64,000 nt of DNA from Aplectana chamaeleonis (lineage: Eukaryota; Nematoda; Chromadorea; Rhabditida; Cosmocercidae), in assembly GCA_029168955.1 (NCBI GenBank), contig JAPDOI010000270.1:496001-560000 (forward strand), given 5' to 3'. How positions within the stretch are numbered: position 1 is the first letter of the stretch; each line of letters opens with the position of its first letter. The position numbers and the translations under genes were made by a program. The notes beneath the pieces are model-generated. The model was not told the DNA's origin and did no database searches. It saw only the letters and a program-made list of their open reading frames with translations. Below, piece by piece: positions 25,001 to 34,558 of the stretch.

Positions 25001-28000
25001 GCGTATTTTGCATAGAATTTTTCATCTGAAAATTACAATACAATGCATAAAATATGGTAAGTTATGATTTAAAGTCGGAAAAAAATCGTCGAAGGATTGG
25101 TTTGTCCTCTAGCTGTGTAACTCTTCATACACATTGGTGTACGCTAGAGTGTCGGACTTTCTCGGCGATGCTCTATACCGAAGTTGTGGCTCGGAAGGAG
25201 TTGTCACCTCTTCTCTCGTTCAAAGATGTGATTGCAGTTATAGATTCATTGACGCCTAAATTGTAAATCGGCAATGTCCTCTGAACGCTTAACTCAGAAA
25301 ATTTCTTTCTTTCTCAATCAGTCCTGAAAGTCCTTGATGTTTGTCATTGATGTGATTTTCGTCGATAGCCATGTCGAGACTGCGTCGATGGGAAGGACTC
25401 TAGGGCACAAGACCTGCTTTCATGTTCACAGCTCAAAGCAGATTTTTCGCAAACTATAATCAAAGTTTGTGCAAAGTTTTTACGACGCTTTTACGAGTTC
25501 TTGTCATCACAGATGCTATATGAAAGTACTGCGATTTCCATTAGTCAGCATGCAATCAACACCAACTTCAAGTGGGTCAGCGCAGATTCACCGATTAACA
25601 GTCGAAGCCCCGTGATCTTCAATTATTGAAAAAGGTTTTTGAAGAAACAAGCTCAGGTAACTTATTGCAGGTGTGAGAAATCGGCAAACTCAAAGTAGAG
25701 CGAGGTTTGTGACGTTTGGTGAGACCGGACGATTGGTTTAGATTGAGTGAAGTTTCTTCCACTGTTTCGTAGCTTAGAGGCAGTGTTCACGATAAATCCT
25801 GGATCTTCAGCTTCTCAGACATATTCGACGACCATCCCGTTGACGGTCGCGTTCCCGATGGAGTGCTCACACAGCCGGACCATTAACGAGAGTGAACGGG
25901 CTGGTCGCCCAACAGGGAACGGGATGGTCAGCCTATCATGCAGCGCCATCACCAACGCTAAGGGAAACGGGATGGTCGCCGCACGGGGAACGGGATGAAT
26001 AGCCGTCCACGCAACGCCATCGTCAACGCTAAGGGAAACGGGATGGTCGCCACATGGGGAACGGGATGAATGGCTTCCATGCAACGCCATCGTCAACGTT
26101 TGGGGGAACGGGATGGTCGCAGCACGGGGAACGGGGTGGCTGTTTCATAACACTGAGAAGCTAGTATCGATTCCACCGATCGACCTCGGTACCGACTTAC
26201 GTTACACAGGTTACACACATATACAGACCTTTATCTAATATATCCTTCTATAACAACCAAAACAAGACCGGTACTAGAATATGATCCACAACCATGTAAC
26301 CTAACAAGAGATCTTCACAGGAACCCAGAAACATTATATAACAGGGCATGCAAACTACAAAAATTGCAGCATAAATGTGCACTTCCAGTAGAACTCTCGA
26401 ATAGCAAAACAATGAAAACGACTTTTTGTGAGCAAAGGACATTGCTAACACCCCGCGTAGGCGACGCGGTCGGCTTGTCTGAGGGGGTGCAGAGTGTCTA
26501 GCCCTTCGCGGAAATCGCAATTTCGCGGCGAAACTCGCTGCGAAATTCCGAGACGATTGTGATTTTCAAGCGATTTTGCGAGTTGCTGCCAATTTCCGAG
26601 CTCCATTGCTAATACTTGTGCTCCATTACCATCCTCTATTCAAATGTCCACGAATTCGACCCCTTTCCCTCTCCCTTGTTCTCATTCCTTCTTTCTGCTA
26701 TATTTTCAGAGTGCTAAACTATTTTGGGGGTAGGCACTTGGAATTAAAGGAGAAACGTATGATACTGATCTCAGAAATCGATCTAATTTCATTATTTTTT
26801 TAGGAAATTACGAATGACAACGCTATCAAATATCTAATAACGAGAGAATTTTTCATTTTCATGGATTAATCTTTTCATTTCTATGTGTAGATCCTGAGTG
26901 CCCCCTCCCAGCTAGTTTTGCACCTAGTTTCAGCTTTCGTTTCTTTTCTGGAGTGCGTTCGAAGATTTTATACCAATCATATTAATTAATAATGGTATAT
27001 GAGGCCTCGTGAAATGGACATAGATAAATTTCAGTCTATCATTTGTTAAATATCCCGTTAGCAGGCATCTCAGTGGAGCTTAATTGTTCATCAGATCTCA
27101 TTTCATTGTCTTGCGTTTGATTTTCACACACATTTCCCCCCATCCTGCGAAATAACGAGACGAAAATAGATAATTGAATTCCGCGCTCCAATCGATCAAC
27201 ATTCGCGCTCTAATCCAAATCACACTCTGCGGGGATGCCTGCGACTCCGCCGCAGAATTTTCAAGGCCACGCCCACATTCGCTCGCTCGCTCGCAGACTT
27301 TCCACTATGCCGACGCGAGCACGCAACTCGCAGTGCGAGCGCTCTGCGACGAAATTCTCGCAGAGGGCTTTCATAGTCCTCTCGCGCTGCGAGGACACTG
27401 CGATCATTTTCACGCACGCAATGCGAGCTGCGAGAAGAATACTCCTGACTATTTTGGTCGTAGCTCGCACTGCGAGTACTTCCTGAATCGTCATTTCTTT
27501 TGCCAACAAAACACTTTGTGCTGGTTTTTCTTTGTTTTTACTCATGATTGCTTCCTGTTTCCTTTCCTGTGAAGGTTTCTCTTTAGTTTCTACTCGTGAT
27601 TATATCAGTTTTGTTTTTCAATCATGGTTTTTTTGAAGTTTCAACACACAACATTTGTGCGGAAAGTGATGCGTATCAAAGAAAGTAAAAGCATTCCCAA
27701 AGTACCATGTTTGTTTTTTCTACATATGCGATTGTTGTTTTGAGGGTGGTATTTTCTTCTTTTGTCGTCAAACCAGCAGGGTGAAGCCTTTTTGTACCGT
27801 CTATCTTTCTGGTGGTCAAAATTCTCAAGAAAAAATTCACGTCATATCCTGGGTGACCCTATATGGAAGTTTTAGTTAGATGAGAGTTGAAATTTTCTTG
27901 CATTTTGTTGTAATTTTAAACGACGCTCATTACTAAATAGGCTCAGAGACTTTCATTTTAACTCCTATGCAATGCTACTGACCTCAAACTTCCCAATTTT

Positions 28001-30854
28001 TTATCGCTCCAATATCCTTAAGCCCCGACTCCATCCGAATTTCCTGTGTTTGCATTTCTCAAGCTCACTTCATCACCCGGCAGGACAGCAACGGAATGAG
28101 ATGTAGCCCCGAAACAATACCGCGCTCCAATGCCACTCATTCCCTGATTCAATATGACGCAATATCTCAAGCGCAACCCTGATTCAGGTTCCCGCACTGC
28201 CCGCAACTCGCAGAGTCTGAAAGCTAGTTGCGAGAGTTTCAAGGCCACACCCCCAACCTCTCGCACTGCGAGCAACTCGCAGCTCGCAGAACTCTAGATG
28301 CCACCTTAATGCGCTGTCCGCATTCCTTTCGTAGTATCAGAAGCAGAGAATTCTACTGCCCTCCTGGTCAAGTGCAGTTTATGGTTACTAGTTATATGTG
28401 TCTCACAATTCGTTACACTACGAATAGCTTTAGTAAAACCCTGGATCTGCAGTGAAAGATCATTAGGTAACATGGGGAAAATGACCACAAGAATAATGGG
28501 AACTTAGCCAAATAATGGGGGTGAGAGGTTAGCTTGGCACCTACGTCGAGACTTTGTCCACCACGCGATCACAACCAGTCGGGGATAAGTATGGAACGTT
28601 TTTCACCCACGTCAGAATTTCTGGAAATCCCAGGCTTTTCGGGATTTCAAGTAAAATATGACATTTCAATGCAAATCGCATTTTTTGAAGGTCGCTCAGG
28701 AGCAGAAAGAACCTTCACGGTAACGAAAAGGTCTCTAAGATCGCGAAAAACTGCAGATATGAGAAGAACAGGCACAAAATAAGCAAGAAAAACAAGCATA
28801 CTTCTGAATAAAGTGAGCTTTAGAGAAAGGCAGCCAAAAAGGACGCCGGCGGAAATTCACAAGTTTAAAGGACGCCGGCGGAAATTTACAAGTTGTGCAA
28901 TTGCAGAAACACCGAACGCTCCGCCTCGTTTTTGGTTAACGCGGTCATCAGAATCGAGTCATGTCCACTATTCCCCGTGTTTCACCACCAACTTACACAT
29001 CAATGCACCCAACGCACCCAAACTTTAACGGGATGCTAAACGCAGTATTGTCTGACTTCTTACAGATTATGATAGGTCGATAGCTTACTGTGACAGCAGC
29101 GTCAGGAGGAACTGCAGAAAGTGACGAGAAAGTCTATTTTTTCGCCTAAACAGGACCTCTTGTGTGACGTCAAATTTTTGAGAATGTAAGATTGGCCGAT
29201 GTGAAGGAATGAAGTTTTTCCATGTGATAACGTGATCCACCTTATCCACTACTACTTATCGAAGCCACTACCTTTGCTGACCGGCTGTTTACGGGTTCAA
29301 GCTCCTTCAGAAAGCATTAGTTAGGGAGGAGGAGTGGCCCAATGGGCTGACTGGCCCATGCGATTTTCACCCACTTCACCATGTCTTTTTCGCGATTCCC
29401 TTTTCACTGTTTTCATCGGCAGGTCCCAAAGCTCACGTTTCTGTGAGAAAACTAGACCTTTTCAAAGTGAAAACTGATTTTAAACCATGGCATGGAGAAT
29501 TAAACTTCTGCTATGAGCTGTTTGAAGTTTGTGTTTCGGTTTTCGCCTTTGTTTGAAGGCGATCATTGAGAGTTCGTCTTAATGTAAATAAGGAACGCTA
29601 TAAAGTTCGGTTTTCGAGACACTTCCTTGCAGTCCTTGCATTCAATTTATTCTAACTACAGAACGGAGCTGCGTCGGTCGAATGCCGCGCGCGATCAAAC
29701 CCCGTTGGCCAGTAGTGCCGTCAACCCCGCACGCCAAATGAATTTGTCGCGCCTGGTTCATTTACCAGACTAAAATTTATATGCAAACAATATACTGTCC
29801 TGTTAGGCCTCTCTTGTGTCGCAGTGCGGTCCATCGTTTGCGCTCACTCTTCAGCTGGGTACGCTCAACTTTGCCTGAAATCTGGATGTTACAGCGTCGG
29901 AGTAACGTCTGTGTCCTCTCAAATATATTCACTAGCGGAAGGGTTGAAGCCGTCTTGGGATTGTACATGACAGACCGACGTCCAACCTTCTAGGGACCGG
30001 CAGGTTTACCAACCTAATCCCTACAGATATGGTTGTACTCGAATACTAGGGAACACTCCAATGAAGTTGTACAGGCTAGCAAAACTGCGAGTGGTATTTT
30101 TTCTCACGCTAGACTGGCACATCGGGTTCGTCGGCTATTTCAACAGCGCTGAGGTCACAACAGCATTTGTTCTCAGGCAATTCGCTTGGGTTTGTATCCC
30201 TCCTTAAGAGTTTACCCCATTTTCAACTTGCCTTCACTCAGGATTTTTCGCTTCAGTAGGCCATTCGCATCATGTTTTAATTTTACAGATGAAAGGAGTG
30301 AGTGCAACTAATTTGGATACTGACGGCAAGCTCAGCGTAGATTTGGAGTGGGATGTAATTTCCGATACAGGTACATCGTTACTGGGTGTCCCCTCTGCAG
30401 TCGCCGAGTTGATGTCAGAAGTGTTCGGTGCAATGGTGAGCTTTGTAGTACTCTTCTTCTCCATACTTTTGAAGTTCACAAAAACAACGGAGAAATCGTT
30501 TTGGAATGATTTCAGTATGACGAGGATAACCAACTTTATGTTGTTCCTTGCGATTTGAATCTGGAGCTAAATTTAACTATTGGCGAACATGTGTACACTA
30601 TTGAAAGTCGGAATCTTATTCTGGACGTTGGCGTGGGTGACGATGATGGGAAGCTCATCAGGAATAAAAATGATGATGACGGCGAAGATGACGACGACGA
30701 AGACTACAAACTTTGCGCGATAGCAATGTTTGGAATGGGTAACATGGGCTTTGGACCATCTTGGATTCTCGGCGATCCCTTCATTCGTCAGTATTGCAAC
30801 ATTCATGACTACAAAAAAAAGCAAATCAGTTTTGCGAAATCTATTCAAGTTTAA
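8763..30854 (+). CDS. Secreted pepsin-family (A1) aspartic protease, nine exons
   Basis: Endopeptidase of the pepsin/cathepsin D clan, predicted to be secreted or lysosomal. The exons are 8763-8963, 12282-12350, 16135-16237, 17102-17241, 20447-20578, 21211-21343, 24645-24757, 30289-30435 and 30516-30854. They total 1377 nt, giving 458 residues plus stop, with GT/AG junctions and consistent phases (0,0,1,0,0,1,0,0). Residues 1 to about 18 form a signal peptide and about 19-67 an A1 propeptide (VYKVPLKKIESRRMRMMRQG). The catalytic aspartates are D94 (VVLDTGSADLWIP) and D323 (SDTGTSLLG); the flap tyrosine is Y172 (YGTGDATGFYG). Other conserved pieces are DPIDGILGLGF (216-226) and WILGDPFIRQY near the C terminus. 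Unusual parts are eight cysteines between residues 107 and 144, and an acidic run (387-409, 14 Asp/Glu). NxS/T sites are N183, N261 and N365. Family members are usually about 380-450 aa, so this one is slightly long. Nematode relatives often digest host or dietary protein in the gut; that role is inferred here, not shown. Nothing indicates that it is a pseudogene. Confidence 0.93.
9065..9537. mobile_element. TTAA-bounded MITE-like element (family C) in intron 1
   Basis: The left edge is TTAG plus AGACACAGTCCAACCTCA and the right edge is GGACTGTGCCT plus TTAA. The interior matches the element at 23534-24015 in the opposite orientation. It has no coding capacity for a transposase. It shares its right TTAA with the next element. 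Confidence 0.75.
9534..10034. mobile_element. TTAA-bounded MITE-like element (family E) in intron 1
   Basis: The ends are TTAATGGCAGTGTCCACAAT and GAACAGTGCCTTTAA. Close relatives are at 16426-16919 and 17649-18140, sharing a 500 bp interior that includes GCAGCCAATGTATGCGAGCT and TTTTGCGGCTCCTGGGTAGC. Shared unit length and ends show a repeat family. Confidence 0.85.
10346..10487. mobile_element. 142-bp MITE with 19-bp perfect terminal inverted repeats
   Basis: AATACCGTGCGGTACCGAT at the left end is exactly reverse-complemented at the right end. The inner part is AT-rich and non-coding. It lies in intron 1. Confidence 0.75.
10488..12281. other. Remainder of intron 1
   Basis: Contains fragments of the 'cagattcgtg...ttttgagc' repeat also found in the 6353-8206 element (about 10580-10860, 11380-11510). 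A segment near 11865-11900 (CGCGCGATCGAAACCCCGTT) recurs near 29680-29710 in intron 7. No gene seen. Confidence 0.5.
12282..12350 (+). CDS. Aspartic protease exon 2: YLGEITIG strand
   Basis: Encodes residues 68-90, VHDYADVSYLGEITIGDPEQ followed by TFQ, the start of the mature enzyme in this family. The acceptor is AATTTCAG and the donor CAG/GTTTGT; both ends are phase 0. It is too short to appear in an ORF scan and was found by motif. Confidence 0.9.
12351..13044. other. Intron 2, unassigned 5' part
   Basis: No gene or clear repeat boundary was seen before the TTAA element at 13045. Confidence 0.4.
13045..14212. mobile_element. TTAA-bounded element (family A), split by a nested foldback
   Basis: The left end is TTAAAGGCAGTGGTCGCGGT; the right end is CGACCACTGCCT followed by TTGT (decayed TTAA). 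The interior matches the uninterrupted copy at 56316-56866, for example GTGCACACGTGCACAG and GTGGAGTGGGCTCGTCCA-type sequence. The foldback at 13528-14166 sits inside, near the right end. Confidence 0.8.
13528..14166. mobile_element. Nested TTAA-bounded foldback (family B)
   Basis: The ends are TTAAAGGCAGCATACACGCT and GTATGCTGCCTTTAA. Two arms of about 270-300 bases (13528-13830 and 13890-14166) are near-complete reverse complements, around a short spacer. Both flanks are TTAA, as expected for a 4 bp target duplication. Mirror-image ORFs of about 65 codons in the arms are artefacts of the palindrome. Confidence 0.85.
14213..16134. other. Remainder of intron 2
   Basis: No gene recognised. 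It contains AT-rich TTCGAA-repeating sequence near 14276-14330; otherwise nothing distinctive. Confidence 0.45.
16135..16237 (+). CDS. Aspartic protease exon 3: first catalytic Asp
   Basis: Encodes residues 91-124 plus one base. VVLDTGSADLWIP carries the first active-site aspartate (D94), and the start of the cysteine-rich insertion follows (C107, C115, C121). The acceptor is CTACCAG and the donor is the strong consensus A/GTAAGT (phase 1). Confidence 0.93.
16426..16919. mobile_element. TTAA-bounded MITE-like element (family E) in intron 3
   Basis: The ends are TTAAAGGCACTGATCGCGAT and GAACAGTGCCTTTAA. It makes up 494 of the 864 bp of intron 3, so most of that intron is one insertion. Confidence 0.85.
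17102..17241 (+). CDS. Aspartic protease exon 4: cysteine-rich insertion
   Basis: Encodes residues 125-171. Five of the eight clustered cysteines are here (C127, C131, C136, C137, C144), followed by HFFDSSASKTY, the usual 'F.S..S.TY' segment before the flap. The acceptor is TTTGTTGCAG and the donor AGT/GTGAGT (phase 0). Confidence 0.92.
17649..18140. mobile_element. TTAA-bounded MITE-like element (family E) in intron 4
   Basis: The ends are TTAAGGGCAGTGTTCACGAT and GAACAGTGCCTTTAA. It has the same orientation and nearly the same length (492 bp) as the copies at 9534 and 16426. Confidence 0.85.
18433..18580. mobile_element. Short hairpin MITE, about 150 bp
   Basis: The left end GGGTGTAGCCGCGAAACAGA pairs imperfectly with the right end, whose reverse complement is GGGTAACCACGAAACAGA. 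It is non-coding and lies in intron 4. Confidence 0.6.
18830..19774 (-). pseudogene. Tc1-family transposase relic
   Basis: A minus-strand DDE transposase remnant in intron 4 of the protease. The frame opens at ATG 19774-19772 but meets TAA after five codons (MAKNP*). It then continues open through the helix-turn-helix region (QTIYSIVKRYQERGTI, GRPRS-like TGMPRSTTSDH) to SKVLFTEECTFNLFGSGG, where families usually have FSDES/K. VKYVWRPFGDR is then cut by the foldback at 19003-19253. It resumes as YLLPTVKHGVGSLRVYGAF, and after a small ATTCTCAA duplication as KIDGIM in another frame. Similarity fades near 18830. The first catalytic Asp reads as TEE, so the enzyme would be inactive even without the stop. 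No element ends were located. Confidence 0.85.
19003..19253. mobile_element. 251-bp GC-rich foldback inserted at TA in the Tc1 gene
   Basis: A near-perfect palindrome with arms of about 100 bases; the ends are CAGGCCATAAAACGGCC and GGCCGTTTTATGCCCTGT. TA lies on both sides (19001-19002 and 19254-19255). Removing the element and one TA joins GDR directly to YLLPTVKHG in frame, which confirms the insertion point. The several overlapping GC-rich ORFs inside are palindrome artefacts. Confidence 0.9.
19775..20446. other. End of intron 4, unassigned
   Basis: No gene seen. It may contain the 5' untranslated part and terminal repeat of the Tc1 relic, but a mate for it was not identified. Confidence 0.35.
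20447..20578 (+). CDS. Aspartic protease exon 5: flap
   Basis: Encodes residues 172-215. It opens with the flap YGTGDATGFYGNDTV, including the flap tyrosine, and ends in KVVFGQAREIAEFFKD. The acceptor is GTTTCAG and the donor GAT/GTGAGA, both phase 0. N183 lies in an NDT glycosylation sequon. Confidence 0.92.
20579..21210. other. Intron 5
   Basis: 632 bp with no recognised element or gene. A GC-richer patch lies at 20840-20940. Confidence 0.5.
21211..21343 (+). CDS. Aspartic protease exon 6: DGILGLGF
   Basis: Encodes residues 216-259 plus one base. DPIDGILGLGFRDLSVDGVN is the interlobe signature of pepsin-like enzymes and continues into LLVAIDAGLIEPYLTVFLG. The acceptor is CTTTTTTCAG and the donor A/GTAAGA (phase 1). 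Confidence 0.93.
21528..22440. repeat. GGATA/TCCGAA-rich repeat block with embedded CA tract
   Basis: Both sides of the CA tract carry repeated 'TGGWTCGATTCAGATAATGC' units and GGATATCCG palindromes (for example 21520-21650 and 22110-22230). Similar GGATA/TCCGA vocabulary forms the palindrome at 35306-35804. It lies in intron 6. Confidence 0.65.
21717..22030. repeat. Imperfect (CACATA/CA)n microsatellite
   Basis: About 310 bases of CACATA, CACG and pure CA repeats in intron 6. The cysteine/valine or threonine/histidine ORFs here are repeat translations, not genes. Confidence 0.95.
22441..23533. other. Intron 6, unassigned
   Basis: No gene recognised. 23150-23480 is rich in TTCGAA/ATTCGAATG words, suggesting a decayed repeat. 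Confidence 0.4.
23534..24015. mobile_element. TTAA-bounded MITE-like element (family C) in intron 6
   Basis: The left end is TTAAAGGCACAGTGCAACCT and the right end is GAGGTTGAACTGTGTCT plus TTAA. It is inverted relative to the copy at 9065-9537 and shares the ACTCCGTTAGTA / CGAGAAAATACAGGCTCGAG region with it. Confidence 0.8.
24016..24644. other. End of intron 6
   Basis: No recognisable gene or repeat. Confidence 0.4.
24645..24757 (+). CDS. Aspartic protease exon 7: GGVYTYGGMD
   Basis: Encodes residues 260-297. It contains the C-lobe motif GGVYTYGGMDKEHC and ends in SFWEFQ. The acceptor is ATTTTCAG and the donor CAG/GTAATG (phase 0). Confidence 0.92.
24758..25773. other. Intron 7, 5' part
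   Basis: Nothing recognisable beyond the splice donor. Confidence 0.4.
25774..26150. repeat. Solo TTAA-element end and 70-bp minisatellite
   Basis: TTAGAGGCAGTGTTCACGAT at 25774 matches the left end of family E elements but has no partner. Next comes a GC-rich tandem array of about 3-4 units with 70-71 bp spacing (GCAACGCCATCGTCAACG near 26011 and 26081, a variant at 25940). GGAACGGGATGGTCGC-type words recur within it. Possibly the array replaced the rest of the element. Confidence 0.7.
26151..30288. other. Intron 7, remainder
   Basis: No gene recognised. Contents are the dispersed repeat at 26804-26930 and GC-rich CTCGCAGTGCGAG-type palindromic words at 27170-27480 and 28190-28295, the latter with a repeated TTTCAAGGCCACRCCC. 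A segment near 29690-29760 is shared with intron 1. Confidence 0.4.
26804..26930 (+). repeat. Dispersed repeat, copy 1
   Basis: Contains AATCTTTTCATTTCTATG and a TAGTTTTGCACCT-type end. It is similar in order and spacing to 38453-38583 in direct orientation. Family unknown. Confidence 0.55.
30289..30435 (+). CDS. Aspartic protease exon 8: second catalytic Asp
   Basis: Encodes residues 298-346. SDTGTSLLGVPS carries the second active-site aspartate (D323). The acceptor is ATTTTACAG after the longest intron (5531 bp) and the donor ATG/GTGAGC (phase 0). Confidence 0.93.
30516..30854 (+). CDS. Aspartic protease exon 9: acidic insert and C terminus
   Basis: Encodes residues 347-458 and the TAA stop. 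After PCDLNLELNLTIG comes an acidic, low-complexity stretch (residues 387-409, runs such as DDDGEDDDDEDY) where pepsins have a short loop. The canonical GPSWILGDPFIRQY and a basic tail (YKKKQISFAK) follow. Intron 8 is only 80 bp. Confidence 0.93.
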   Translation, partial: YDEDNQLYVVPCDLNLELNLTIGEHVYTIESRNLILDVGVGDDDGKLIRNKNDDDGEDDDDEDYKLCAIAMFGMGNMGFGPSWILGDPFIRQYCNIHDYKKKQISFAKSIQV

Positions 30855-30979
30855 TTATTGTTTCGTGCTTGGATAAAGATGACATATGTACATATTTTCC
30901 ATACGACAGAATTAGAAAGTTGCAACACTTTGAAGTCTACACAGACAGAATCGCGAGCGACACATACTTCAGCATTAAT

Positions 30980-30985
30980 ATTAAA
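30980..30985 (+). promoter_or_regulatory. Possible poly(A) signal
   Basis: ATTAAA lies 126 bases after the protease stop codon; no AATAAA was seen nearer. Use of this variant is inference. Confidence 0.3.
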
Positions 30986-31051
30986 CCGCTTCTTTCAATG
31001 CTCTAATGCCTGCCGACTTCTCTCATTTGACTAATCAGGGCAGGTGGGGGG

Positions 31052-31480
<429 letters not shown>

Positions 31481-32607
31481 TTGCGATTTCGAACACTTTT
31501 TCAATACACTGATTTTATTACAAATAACGATACAACACTTCATATAATTATCTTTCATCTCAATTTAAAAAAGAATACAACAGTCACACTTGCATATTTA
31601 ACAGAAACATTAATTTACGAGATCCATAACACCAATGACTGGATTCACAGACAGAAAAAAATAACAAAATTCTACTTACAGAGATGCACTGTGTTTCAAA
31701 TTACTTGCGAAAACCAAAAAACACCTGCACAGACGCTCGCGGTTGTTCAGATAAAATTTTGATTGCCGACAGTGCAGCTTTATTAACTACACAGCTAATA
31801 AAGTAGATCAAATATGATATAATTATCAACTCTTCTACACCAAATCCTTGAATCTTTCCTTCATACAGTTTGATACTATTCTTCTCACAGCATTTATCTG
31901 GCTAGGTTTTGCCAATAATGGCCTCTTCAGACTTTCAAAAATGCAATAACTTTTGAGCTACCAATAGGTACAAAGATATTATACAACGCTAGAAAAACAT
32001 ACCAAATTCAAAAATGATTGGCAGCGAGAGGGTTGAGAGCGCTGAATATCGTAGGTGTTACAGGGTGTTATAGACAATACATACGACAATTATGGTCATG
32101 TACGATTTGCTCACCAGCCGCATTAAAAAATGAGAATATCCATGTTGATTCTCAAGTGAGGGAGGAGAGGCTCGGTATTACAGGGAGTACTAAATATTTT
32201 AGAATAATCTAATAAATCGATTGTTCGCCACAATCTCGGAATGATTTGAGCTCTCTTTGGTGTTCAGACATCAAGCAAGGGGGAAAACATTCTATAATCC
32301 ATAGCAGAATGGAAATTTTCCCATTCACAGGTTCAAAGTTATCTTTACTCTGCCATCAATTAAGAAAAGCTTGAGTACTGCTTGATGTCTGAAAATCGAA
32401 TACAGCGCACGCCATTCCGGGATTGAAACGAAAAATAATAATTGGCTGAAATATGCGACATTATTCGGTCCTCACTATGCTCGGTGTCAAGTGATCAATC
32501 TCACCAAATCGTTTTTTTTGCTTCTATAACCTTTCTTTCCAGTAGACGAATTAAGTGTCGGTGAAGGGTGAAGTGCCAACACATCGGTTAAGGGCGCGCT
32601 TTCACAG

Positions 32608-32733
32608 CTATGGCCTAGTGCATACCTCCTGCGACGGGCGAAGCGACATAGTGCTTGCCGTAGAAATCTACTGAAAATCGATATTGCTGATATGCACTGT
32701 CGCTGTCGCGGGAAGTAGGCACTAGGCCTAAGA
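32608..32733. mobile_element. 126-bp hairpin element
   Basis: CTATGGCCTAGTGCATACCT at the left pairs with the complement of the right end (CTTAGGCCTAGTGCCTACTT). The arms are about 45 bases and the element is nested in the large foldback. Confidence 0.6.
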
Positions 32734-33412
32734 GTCGTTGTTCGATGTTCCGAGGTAAGGATAGGAGGCAGTATTTGTAACGCCCTTCGGTGTTTATTTA
32801 GACTGTCTTAGGCCCCCGTCAGACCTCGTCGAAAAACCTGCTGAGTCCGAATGAGTTCGCGGCGGAAAAACCGTCCTCGACCGTCTGCAACCGACTGAGT
32901 TCGGTTGCCCCAACCGCCACCCAGTTCCTCTGCGAAACACGCAGCCGATAGTCAGCGGCTGCAGTAGGTGGGGCAGAGCCCAGACGAGGAAAGTCGGGAT
33001 ACGGCGGCACTCGGCAGGTCGCAGTCGGCCAAAGAAAATGCACTCAAATCACGTGAGAAACTCCTACATCGACCGGGTGGGGTGAGGATGATTTCGGTTG
33101 GGACGCAGCGGGACCAGGGATGTGCGGCAAACGATTTTTAGATTTCGGCAAACGGCAATCGGCAAGAAAATCCCAAAAACGGCCGGCAAACGGCAATCGG
33201 CAAAAACCTCATTCTATAGATTGACCCAAAAGTTATTCACATGTGCTACTTTTTTTTCCTTTTTTTTCAATACTTATGTTAACATTCTAATAATTCCAGT
33301 TCTGGGGACTAGTTTCATTTCAAAGCATAACATGAACAAAAACGGGACATGTGGGACCTCATGGGAATAAAAAAAATCGCCACTGCGGCTTCCTACAGGC
33401 ACCGAAGCGGCA

Positions 33413-33572
33413 CTATCGCGGAGTCGCAGCGGCAATGTCGTGGCGGCCCCACTACAGTGCCGCTGCGGCTCCGCTATAGTGCCGCTGCGGCTCCGCGGTA
33501 GTGCCACCGCGGCTCTGCAGTAATGGCGCTGCGGCTCCGCGGTGGTGCCGCTGCGGCTCCGCGGTTGGTGGC
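33413..33572. repeat. 22-bp GC-rich minisatellite
   Basis: At least five clear units of GTGCCGCTGCGGCTCCGCGG-type sequence lie from 33457 on, with decayed inverted-looking units before it. Alanine/arginine-rich ORFs here are repeat translations. Confidence 0.8.
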
Positions 33573-34017
33573 CGCGCTCTGACAAAAATATGACCGACTG
33601 CGAGTAACTCACAGTATCGACCGGAGAGATTGCGGTGGGCACCAGACGGTCGCAGTCGGACTCAGTGGGTTGATTTTTTTTGCACCCGTCTCCCAAGAAC
33701 TCGGTGCGTATCGACCCGGTGGGACTCAATAGATCCACCGACTCTGACGGGGTCCTTGAGCCTGTAACACCTACGACACTCAGCGCTCGCAACCCCTCGC
33801 TGGCAATCATTCTTGGATTTGATATATCTTTCCAGCAGATTGTATCGTATTTTTGTACTTATTGTTAGCAAGTACGCCATTGCATTTTTTGAGCTCTCGT
33901 GAAACCATTATTGGCAAATGCTAGTCAGATAAAAGATGCAAGAAGAAGAGTATCAAACTTTCATGAAAGAAAGATTCTAGGATTTGCTCAGGGAAAAAGT
34001 GATGGATGTATCATTTA

Positions 34018-34558
34018 GGGACAGGGTCTCTCTACACACGGAGGGAGGAGCACGAACGAGATTTCATGCTGACGCGACGCGCGCGGCGGAACTTTTTTAT
34101 CTGATTACCCCGTCACTGAGGCGCGCTGGCCACAATCTCGCGAGATTTCATGACATTTCACGCGTTTATTGATTCTCATATGACTATTTCTTTATGTTTC
34201 ATAATCCAGAGCCAAACTGGTTGTCAGCGGCAACGATACCATCACTACATCTAAAATGGTGCTCGATCCTCAATACCATATTACATTTTCTACAAATATC
34301 AAGCGGTACAACGGCACGAGAACATACAAGAGTTATTGAAATGAGTGTTCAGGATAAGATGTTGAGAGGAACAACTCAGGCACATAAAGAAAAGTCATGT
34401 GAGAATGAATAAAAACGTGAAAGCCCGTGAAATCTCGCGAGATTGTGGCAAGCGTGCTCCAGTGATGGGGTAAACAGATAAAAATTCCGCCGCGCGCGTC
34501 GCGTCAGCAATGAATCTCGTCCGTGCTCCTCCCTCCGTGTGTAGAGAGACCCTGTCCC
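34018..34558. mobile_element. 541-bp palindromic element with 9-bp target duplication (Mutator-like)
   Basis: The ends are GGGACAGGGTCTCTCTACAC and GTGTAGAGAGACCCTGTCCC; the inverted arms are about 140 bases (34018-34165 and 34425-34558). TATCATTTA occurs at both flanks (34009-34017 and 34559-34567). A 9 bp duplication is characteristic of Mutator-superfamily insertion. No transposase is present, so the element would be non-autonomous. Confidence 0.88.

Noticed and set aside
27174..27572. 132-codon ORF and antisense ORFs in intron 7
   Set aside because: GC-rich self-complementary CTCGCAGTGCGAG repeats produce open frames on both strands; no domain.
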